Assembly (NCBI GenBank): GCA_003153155.1
Contig: PLWV01000013.1
Location: forward strand, 153,852 to 217,851
Length of the DNA stretch: 64,000 nucleotides
Source: Gallionella sp.
Lineage (GTDB): Bacteria > Pseudomonadota > Gammaproteobacteria > Burkholderiales > Gallionellaceae
Reading direction: 5' to 3'
This document shows positions 58,345-64,000 of this stretch, piece after piece. The translations under genes were made by a program, and so were the position numbers. How positions within the stretch are numbered: position 1 is the first letter of the stretch; each line of letters opens with the position of its first letter. The notes under the pieces were generated by a model. The model was not told the origin of the DNA. It saw only the letters and a list, made by a program, of their open reading frames with translations, and made no database searches.

Positions 58345-60546
58345 TTAACAGGTTTCGAGTAGCCCATTATGCCGCAACAACGCATCTATGCTCGGTTCGC
58401 GACCTCTGAATGCGGTGAAGGATTGCATCGCGCCGCGGCTGCCGCCCATGGCCAGTATCTCGCTGCGAAAGCGCGCGCCGACGTCGGGATTCAGCACGCC
58501 GTTCTCTTCAAACAAACTGTATGCATCGGCGGACAGCACCTCCGCCCACTTGTAGCTGTAATAGCCCGCCGCATAACCCCCCGCAAAGATATGCGAGAAG
58601 CTGTGCGGAAAGCGATGGAACGCAGGCGGAAGCAGCACCGCTACTTCTGCGCGCACTTCGTCGAGCAATTGCAAAATCGTCTTGCCGCCGCCCGCCTCGA
58701 AGTTGCTGTGCATCAACATATCGAACAGCGAAAATTCGATCTGCCTCAGGGTTTGCAAGCCGCTCTGGAAATTCTTCGCGGCGAGCATCTTGTCGAACAG
58801 TGCGCGCGGCAATGCCGCACCTGTTTCAATATGCCGCGTCATGCCGCGCACCACGTCCCATTCCCAGCAGAAGTTTTCCATGAACTGGCTCGGCAACTCG
58901 ACCGCATCCCATTCCACGCCATTGATGCCGGACACGGCGATGTCTTCCACTTCAGTGAGCAGATGATGCAGGCCGTGACCGAATTCGTGGAACAGGGTGA
59001 TGACTTCATCGTGAGTAAAGAGCGCTGGCTTATTCCCCACCGGTGCGGAGAAATTGCAGTTCAGATAGGCAACTGGGGTCTGGATGCCAGAAGCAAGACG
59101 ACGACGCGTGATCACATCGTCCATCCATGCCCCCCCGCGCTTGCTGTTGCGCGCATACAGGTCGAGATAGAATTGGCCGACCAGTTGATTCTGCTGATTG
59201 CGGATGTCGAAGAAGCGCACGTCTTCATGCCAGACAGGTGCGCTGGCCGCCTTTATTTTCAGGCCATACAGCGTCTCGACTAATTTGAACATGCCGGGCA
59301 ACACCGCATCTTCGGGGAAATATTGTTTCACTTCCTGCTCGGAGAATGCGTAGCGTTGCTCGCGGAGTTTTTCGCTGGCATAGCCCACATCCCAGGACTG
59401 CAATCCTGTCCTGAGCCCTCCGACTACGCTCAGGACAGGCTCAGTCGAAGGGTCCGAAATCCCCAGTTCGGCGCGCGCAAATTCGCGCAGCTCGGACAAA
59501 TCTTTTTCAGCGAAGGGCCGCGCGCGCTGCGCCAGCTCGCGCATGAACTCGACCACTTGCTGCGGTGAATTCGCCATCTTGCTCGCCAGCGACAATTCGC
59601 CGAAGTTGGCAAAGCCAAGCAACTGAGCTTCTTCGCCACGAAGCTTGACGATTTCATCCATCAGCCTGGTGTTGTCCCATTCCGGTTTGCCGAACTCGCT
59701 GGCTCGCGTGCCATAGGCGCGATACATTTTTTCGCGCAACGCACGGTTGTCGGCATATTGCATGACAGGCATATAGGACGGGGCTTTCAGCGTGAACAAC
59801 CAGCCGCTCCTGCTTGCTGCCTGGGCGGCTTCCTGTGCCGCTTGCAGCACGTCATCCGGCAAACCGCTCAGTTCATCGGGTATCTTACAAGCACTGGAAG
59901 TACGGTCGCTCCTTCCCCCCTCGGGGTAACCAGCGACTTGCCCGCTTGCGGGCTTAGTCGAATGGCTAGTAGTTTCATCAGAAGGTTGGGATGAGGGAGA
60001 GTTCTCGATGACCAGCGTGTAGTCATTGGTCGCATCGAGCAGGTTGTCGGAAAAGCGCGACGACAATTCAGCCAGACGTTCCTGAATCTGCAAGTAGAGA
60101 GCCTTCTGCGCGTCCGGCAACTCCGCGCCGCCGAGACGAAAATCGCGCAACTCATTCTCGATTATTTTCTTGCGTGCCGTGCTCAAACCAGCGAATTCCG
60201 TGCTGTTGCGCAAGGCCTTGAATTTGACGAACAGCGCGAGGTTCTGGCCAAGCTCGGCGTAATATTGAGTTATCTTGGGCAGCGTGGCGTTGTATACCTC
60301 GCGCAGCTCAGGACTGTTCATCACCGCGTTCAAATGCCCGACCGGCCCCCATGCACGGGACACCCGCTCATTAGCATCTTCCATCGGAGCTACGAAATTC
60401 TGCCAGGTGGGTTGCGCGCTATCGCTCAATAGCCGCGTAATCAGCACGCGGTTTTCTGCCAGCAGTTGCTCGATCGCGGGAGCGACGTGCTCGGGTTTGA
60501 TCTCCGCGAAGCGCGGCAATCCGGTGAAATCTAGTAATGGATTCAT
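58345..60546 (-). CDS. prlC: Oligopeptidase A (M3 metallopeptidase), with two in-frame insertions
   Basis: Cytoplasmic zinc peptidase that degrades signal peptides and other short peptides. Zn motif HEFGH at residues 520-524. The ATG at 60546 gives the normal start MNPLLDFTGLPRFAEIKPEHVAPAIEQLL; the frame runs 20 codons further upstream without family likeness. 733 aa versus about 680-700 usual. Insertion one (about 183-220, with ETTSHSTKPASGQVAGY) is a family-2 element nested in a family-3 hairpin; insertion two (about 365-384, STEPVLSVVGGLRTGLQS) is a TTCGAC...AGGACAGG-type repeat. Both lie outside the Zn site. Confidence 0.94.
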   Translation of the reverse strand: MNPLLDFTGLPRFAEIKPEHVAPAIEQLLAENRVLITRLLSDSAQPTWQNFVAPMEDANERVSRAWGPVGHLNAVMNSPELREVYNATLPKITQYYAELGQNLALFVKFKALRNSTEFAGLSTARKKIIENELRDFRLGGAELPDAQKALYLQIQERLAELSSRFSDNLLDATNDYTLVIENSPSSQPSDETTSHSTKPASGQVAGYPEGGRSDRTSSACKIPDELSGLPDDVLQAAQEAAQAASRSGWLFTLKAPSYMPVMQYADNRALREKMYRAYGTRASEFGKPEWDNTRLMDEIVKLRGEEAQLLGFANFGELSLASKMANSPQQVVEFMRELAQRARPFAEKDLSELREFARAELGISDPSTEPVLSVVGGLRTGLQSWDVGYASEKLREQRYAFSEQEVKQYFPEDAVLPGMFKLVETLYGLKIKAASAPVWHEDVRFFDIRNQQNQLVGQFYLDLYARNSKRGGAWMDDVITRRRLASGIQTPVAYLNCNFSAPVGNKPALFTHDEVITLFHEFGHGLHHLLTEVEDIAVSGINGVEWDAVELPSQFMENFCWEWDVVRGMTRHIETGAALPRALFDKMLAAKNFQSGLQTLRQIEFSLFDMLMHSNFEAGGGKTILQLLDEVRAEVAVLLPPAFHRFPHSFSHIFAGGYAAGYYSYKWAEVLSADAYSLFEENGVLNPDVGARFRSEILAMGGSRGAMQSFTAFRGREPSIDALLRHNGLLETC
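59395..59454. repeat. In-frame repeat insertion two in prlC
   Basis: CCTGAGC...GCTCAGGACAGG palindromes with TCAGTCGAAG at the end, related to the gatB insertion and the hemE-gltD gap. Confidence 0.65.
59887..60000. repeat. In-frame nested repeat insertion one in prlC (families 2 and 3)
   Basis: A family-3 arm CTCCTTCCCCCCTCGGGG is interrupted by a family-2 element (59927-59981) and resumes as AAGGTTGGGATGAGGGA. The uninterrupted version is seen in xth near 57109-57142. Confidence 0.75.
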
Positions 60547-60620
60547 ATTTTGCTCTGAGGGTAAGAACTGGATGCCCCCTACACTTCCGATAAGGAACTC
60601 CTGCAAGGGTTACGTGAGTT

Positions 60621-61907
60621 TTAGAACGCGGCCTGGGTTTGATATACCAGCTTGCCATCGATCAGGGTAAAGCGCACCTTGCCCTGTACCTCGAGGCCAT
60701 TGAACGGCGTGTTCTTGCCCTGGCTCTTCAGCGCGCCGGGTTCGACTTTCCAGTAAGTATCCGGATTGAACACACACACATCGGCAGCCGCACCGACGCT
60801 CAAATGACCTGCGTCCAGGCCCAATATCCTCGCGGGTTGCAGAGTGACCTTCGCGAGCGCTTCGGACAGCGCGAGATTATCCTGCTGCACCCATTTCAGC
60901 ACCAGCGGCAGCAGCAATTCCAATCCGGTCGCGCCCGCTTCGGCTTCGGCGAATGGCAGCTGCTTGGCGTCTTCGTCCACCGGGGTGTGGTCGGAACAAA
61001 TCGCGTCTATCGTGCCATCCAGCAATCCGGCGCGCAGTGCGGCGCGGTCGCGCAAACTGCGCAACGGCGGGATCAAATGACAATTCGGATCGAAAAAGCC
61101 GATGTCCATTTCGGACAGGTGCACATGATTTATCGAAACATCGCAGGTCACCGCCAGCCCTTGTTGCTTCGCGGCACGGATCATCTCGACGCCCGCCGCG
61201 CTGGAAAGGCGGCAGATGTGCAGCTTCACTCCGGTCTCACGCGCCAGCGTCAGCATGGTAGCCAGCGCAATGGTTTCGGCACACACCGGGATGGCGGCCA
61301 GACCGCAGCGCGTCGCCACTTCGCCATCGTGCGCCACGCCATCCTTGGCGAGGAAGTTGTCCTGTGGACGCAGCCACACACTGAAGCCAAAGGTCGCGGC
61401 ATATTGCATGGCGCGCATCAGCACGCGTGTGTCGGTGAGCGGCGCATCGGCCTGGCTGAATGCCACGCATCCGGCATCCACCAGCTCGGCCATTTCGGTC
61501 AACTCCTGTCCCTTCAGTCCTGAAGTCAGCGCAGCGACCGGATAAACGCGCGCCTGATTCAGATTGCGCGCGCGGTGCTTGAGCATTTCCACCAGGCCCG
61601 GTTCGTCCAGCGGCGGATCGGTATCCGGCGGACAGGCGAGGCTGGTGATGCCGCCGGCCACTGCCGCTTCCATTTCCGATTCCAGCGTCGCCATATATTC
61701 ATAGCCCGGCTCGCGCAACCGCGCCGCCAGATCGATCAAGCCCGGCGCAACGATTAGCCCGCTCGCATCGAGCACCCGATCCGCGACGAAGCCGCTCGGT
61801 GCAGTACCAATCGCCGCGATTTTGCCTGCCGCGATGAACACGTCACGCAGTGCATCAATGTTATTTTTCGGATCTATCAGTCGCCCGTTTTTGATATGAA
61901 TGTTCAT
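60621..61907 (-). CDS. pyrC: Dihydroorotase-like protein lacking the metal-binding HxH (pseudo-DHOase)
   Basis: A 428-aa member of the type I dihydroorotase family. Where active enzymes have DxHxHLREPG, this one has D59-L-A-A-R-LREPG: both histidines (positions 61 and 63) are lost. Catalytic DHOase activity is therefore unlikely. In Pseudomonas a similar inactive PyrC' is needed to assemble aspartate transcarbamoylase, and the 4-nt overlap with pyrB here fits that role. An active PyrC should exist elsewhere in the genome. Confidence 0.9.
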   Translation of the reverse strand: MNIHIKNGRLIDPKNNIDALRDVFIAAGKIAAIGTAPSGFVADRVLDASGLIVAPGLIDLAARLREPGYEYMATLESEMEAAVAGGITSLACPPDTDPPLDEPGLVEMLKHRARNLNQARVYPVAALTSGLKGQELTEMAELVDAGCVAFSQADAPLTDTRVLMRAMQYAATFGFSVWLRPQDNFLAKDGVAHDGEVATRCGLAAIPVCAETIALATMLTLARETGVKLHICRLSSAAGVEMIRAAKQQGLAVTCDVSINHVHLSEMDIGFFDPNCHLIPPLRSLRDRAALRAGLLDGTIDAICSDHTPVDEDAKQLPFAEAEAGATGLELLLPLVLKWVQQDNLALSEALAKVTLQPARILGLDAGHLSVGAAADVCVFNPDTYWKVEPGALKSQGKNTPFNGLEVQGKVRFTLIDGKLVYQTQAAF

Positions 61908-62857
61908 GCGTTCCCCGCCAAGATACTCATCACCGCCATGCGCACCGCGATGCCGAACGTCACCTGCGGCAAGATCATCGAATGCGGGCCGTCGGCAACT
62001 CTGGAGTCGATTTCCACACCGCGATTCATCGGGCCGGGGTGCATCACGATCGCATCCGGTTTGGCATACGCCAGTTTCTCTTCGGTGAGGCCGTAGTATT
62101 TGAAATATTCCTGCGCGGATGGCAGTGCCGCGCCTTGCATACGCTCATGCTGCAAGCGCAGCATCAGCACCACATCCACGTCGCGCAAGCCTTGCGCCAT
62201 GTCGTGATAGACCTGCACGCCAAGATTTTCGACCAGCGTCGGCAACAACGTCTTGGGCGCGATCACGCGCACTTCAGGCACACCGAGCGTGCTCAGCGCG
62301 TGTATCTGCGAGCGCGCCACGCGCGAATGCAGCACGTCGCCGACGATGGCCACGCGCAGATTGTGGAATTCTTTCTTGTAGTGGCGGATGGTGAACATGT
62401 CCAGCAACGCTTGCGTGGGGTGCGCATGGCGACCGTCACCGGCGTTGATGACGTGAATTTCCGGAGCGACGTGGCGCGCGATGAAATGCGCCGCGCCGCT
62501 TTGCGCATGGCGCACCACGAACATGTCGGCATGCATGGCGCACAGGTTATCCACGGTATCCAGCAGGGTCTCGCCCTTGCTGGTGGATGATGAAGCGATA
62601 TTCAAGTTGACCACGTCCGCCGACAGGCGCTTGGCGGCGATTTCAAAAGTGGTGCGGGTGCGCGTGCTGTTCTCGAAGAACACATTGAACACCGATTTGC
62701 CGTGCAACAATGGTACCTTCTTGATCTCGTGTCCATCGCTGACATCGACGAAGGTCGCGGCTTTGTCGAGAATGTCGCGCACGATGCGCACCGGCAAACC
62801 TTCCGTCGTCAGCAAGTGCTGCAGTTCGCCGTGTTTGTTGAGTTGTGGATTGTTCAT
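61904..62857 (-). CDS. pyrB: Aspartate carbamoyltransferase catalytic subunit
   Basis: First committed step of pyrimidine synthesis. 317 aa; carbamoyl-phosphate motif S64-TRTRTTF and the aspartate-binding [12 protein letters not shown]. Start and end overlap neighbours by 4 nt each (ruvX and the pseudo-DHOase), so expression is coupled. No pyrR or pyrI is next to it. Confidence 0.96.
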   Translation of the reverse strand: MNNPQLNKHGELQHLLTTEGLPVRIVRDILDKAATFVDVSDGHEIKKVPLLHGKSVFNVFFENSTRTRTTFEIAAKRLSADVVNLNIASSSTSKGETLLDTVDNLCAMHADMFVVRHAQSGAAHFIARHVAPEIHVINAGDGRHAHPTQALLDMFTIRHYKKEFHNLRVAIVGDVLHSRVARSQIHALSTLGVPEVRVIAPKTLLPTLVENLGVQVYHDMAQGLRDVDVVLMLRLQHERMQGAALPSAQEYFKYYGLTEEKLAYAKPDAIVMHPGPMNRGVEIDSRVADGPHSMILPQVTFGIAVRMAVMSILAGNA

Positions 62858-63306
62858 GCGAGTATTCCCGCTGCGGGTTCATCAAAGTAGGCCTGCAATA
62901 TTTGCTGCGCGGCATATTGGTCGATCAGAGTTTTTTGCTTCATGCCGTGGATGCCCTCCTCGTTCAACTGCGCGCTTGCGGCAAGCGAAGTATAACGCTC
63001 ATCCAGCAAAATCGTCGGCAAATTAAACCGCCCTTTAAGGCGGTTGGCGAAGCGGCGGCACAGCGCAGTCAACTCATGCGGCGTACCGTCGTCGTTGCTC
63101 GGCAAACCCACCACCAGCGCGCTTGGCTGCCATTCGTTCAATAGGGCGGCGATTGCTGCAAAGCGCGCCTCGGTCTTTTCATCGTTGATGGTGGTCAGCG
63201 GATTGGCGCGGCGCAACAGGGTATTGCCGACGGCGATGCCAATGCGTTTGGTGCCGAAATCGAATGAGAGGAGTGTGCCTTCAGGAGTAAAAGTTGAAGT
63301 TAGCAT
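62854..63306 (-). CDS. ruvX: Holliday-junction resolvase-like RuvX/YqgF (16S rRNA 5' processing)
   Basis: RNase H-fold protein (150 aa). Asp in [17 protein letters not shown], Glu-like and Asp-containing [16 protein letters not shown] and LLDERYTS make up the catalytic set. In E. coli YqgF works in 16S maturation. Starts at ATG 63306 (or GTG 63309). Confidence 0.93.
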   Translation of the reverse strand: MLTSTFTPEGTLLSFDFGTKRIGIAVGNTLLRRANPLTTINDEKTEARFAAIAALLNEWQPSALVVGLPSNDDGTPHELTALCRRFANRLKGRFNLPTILLDERYTSLAASAQLNEEGIHGMKQKTLIDQYAAQQILQAYFDEPAAGILA

Positions 63307-63333
63307 CACCGCTTTTTCATTCCAGTTCTATTT

Positions 63334-63378
63334 CGAAGGTCAAACAAGGCGGCGACAAGCGAACGACGCAGACAGTGC
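63334..63378 (-). repeat. Family-4 45-bp repeat between yqgE and ruvX
   Basis: Matches 57145-57189 inside xth, in opposite orientation, at about 43 of 45 bases (core CAAACAAGGCGGCGAC and AACGACGCAGACAGTGC). Confidence 0.75.
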
Positions 63379-63392
63379 TACTAGCACGGTTA

Positions 63393-63501
63393 TAACCAGC
63401 GACTTGGCTATCGTATTTTGATAGCTTAGTCGAATGGCTATAACCAATGACTTGCCCAGCGTCTTTTGCTGGATTAGTCAGATGGCTAGTAGTCATATCA
63501 G
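63393..63501. repeat. Two tandem family-2 hairpin repeats
   Basis: Copy one (63393-63440) has stem GCTATC/GATAGC inside CGACT/AGTCG. Copy two (63441-63501) has CCAGC/GCTGG inside TGACT/AGTCA. Each ends in ATGGCTA. They fill most of the yqgE-ruvX gap. Confidence 0.8.
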
Positions 63502-63551
63502 TAGTTACATCAGGAAGCCAACGCAGTTTCACCGATGAAATGGGATTGGAA

Positions 63552-64000
63552 TCAGGCATGTCCGGCATCCTCCACCAGCGAGACGTAATTCACCCCGAGC
63601 AAGGCCATCGCTGCAGGCAGGCGTTCTTCGGGCGGCAAGTCGAACAGAATATGTTCGGAAGCCAGCACGGTCAGCCAGATATTCTCGGTTATCTCATGCT
63701 CCAGCTGCCCCTGATCCCAACCTGCATAGCCCAGCGTAACGATCACATTGCGCGGCCCCTGCCCCACACCCATCGCCTCGAGAATATCCCTGGAAGTAGT
63801 CAGTGCCAGCTTGTCGTTGATGCGTAACGTGGACTCCCAGTTTCCCAGCGTGTCATGCAACACGAAACCTCGTTCGGTTTGCACCGGTCCACCAAAATAT
63901 ACTGGCATCTTCACAAGTTTCGGCTGGTGTAATGGAATGTTGACCTGATCGAACATCTCGCCTATGGTGAGGCTGATCGGGCGATTCACCACAATTCCCA
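63552..64000 (-). CDS. yqgE: YqgE/AlgH family protein, 5' end cut by the window
   Basis: A UPF0301 protein of poorly known function. Visible part: GIVVNRPISLTIGEMFDQVNI, then FGGPVQTERGFVLH, and NVIVTLGYAGWDQGQLEHEI. The normal first ~35 residues (a NHFLIAMP-type start) lie beyond 64000, so the GTGs inside should not be used as starts. Usual neighbour of ruvX in proteobacteria. Confidence 0.93.
   Translation of the reverse strand, partial: GIVVNRPISLTIGEMFDQVNIPLHQPKLVKMPVYFGGPVQTERGFVLHDTLGNWESTLRINDKLALTTSRDILEAMGVGQGPRNVIVTLGYAGWDQGQLEHEITENIWLTVLASEHILFDLPPEERLPAAMALLGVNYVSLVEDAGHA

Noticed and set aside
63393-63501. CRISPR array suggested by regularly repeated units near the window end
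   Set aside because: Only two units, directly adjacent without spacers, each a self-complementary hairpin with dispersed copies elsewhere; no cas genes.
63317-63568. An 83-codon minus-strand frame between yqgE and ruvX
   Set aside because: It overlaps the yqgE end and is almost wholly made of two family-2 hairpins and the family-4 repeat; no independent coding signal. Open because the repeats are open in several frames.

Overview
The window is chromosomal DNA of a betaproteobacterium. The best fit is Nitrosomonadales, in the Gallionella/Sideroxydans neighbourhood; this is inferred from gene content and arrangement, not from a database search. Pointers are mreB divergent from gatCAB, pilMNOPQ divergent from a class A penicillin-binding protein with aroK-aroB-dgt following, gltBD, amgK-murU-pepP-ubiH next to lptD-surA-pdxA-ksgA, and yqgE-ruvX-pyrB-pyrC. 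About 48 genes are supported, nearly all housekeeping. I see no tRNA, rRNA, CRISPR array, prophage or transposase gene.

Layout. 0-5 kb: mreB (-) and gatCAB (+). 5-10 kb: a GST, a short-chain dehydrogenase, dsbA, a SPOR-domain protein and argS (all -). 10-15.6 kb: the most lineage-specific stretch, with two small outer-membrane proteins, a NYN-domain RNase-like protein, a FAD-linked D-2-hydroxyacid dehydrogenase, a small Rossmann protein and a membrane monohaem cytochrome. 15.6-25.7 kb: priA, hemE, gltD, gltB. 26.2-29.3 kb: a large Ig-like lipoprotein. 29.4-37.7 kb: the type IV pilus operon pilMNOPQ running into aroK-aroB-dgt. 37.8-40.7 kb: PBP1a and a nucleotidyltransferase-like protein. 40.9-45.6 kb: hemB, engB, hemL, thiE, thiD. 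45.7-52 kb: gloA (+), then the lptD-surA-pdxA-ksgA outer-membrane maturation operon (-). 52-56.4 kb: amgK-murU-pepP-ubiH (+), joining peptidoglycan sugar recycling to peptide processing and ubiquinone synthesis. 56.5-64 kb: xth, a double-glutaredoxin protein, prlC, a catalytically degenerate pyrC, pyrB, ruvX and a yqgE cut by the window edge (-).

The most unusual property is the density of short hairpin repeats, both between genes and inside conserved genes as in-frame insertions. Probable insertions lie in gatB, priA, gltB, pilQ, pdxA, amgK, murU, xth and prlC (two). At least five repeat families can be told apart: (1) 135-200 bp MITE-like elements whose end arms differ between copies but stay complementary within each copy; (2) a ~55 bp hairpin with co-varying stems, found nested inside two other repeats and once between 13-bp direct repeats; (3) G/C-run hairpins; (4) a 45-bp sequence shared by xth and the yqgE-ruvX gap; (5) REP-like 'GTAG' palindromes. 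This is the part of the window most likely to repay follow-up. All coordinates were read by eye; repeat boundaries are good to a few bases.
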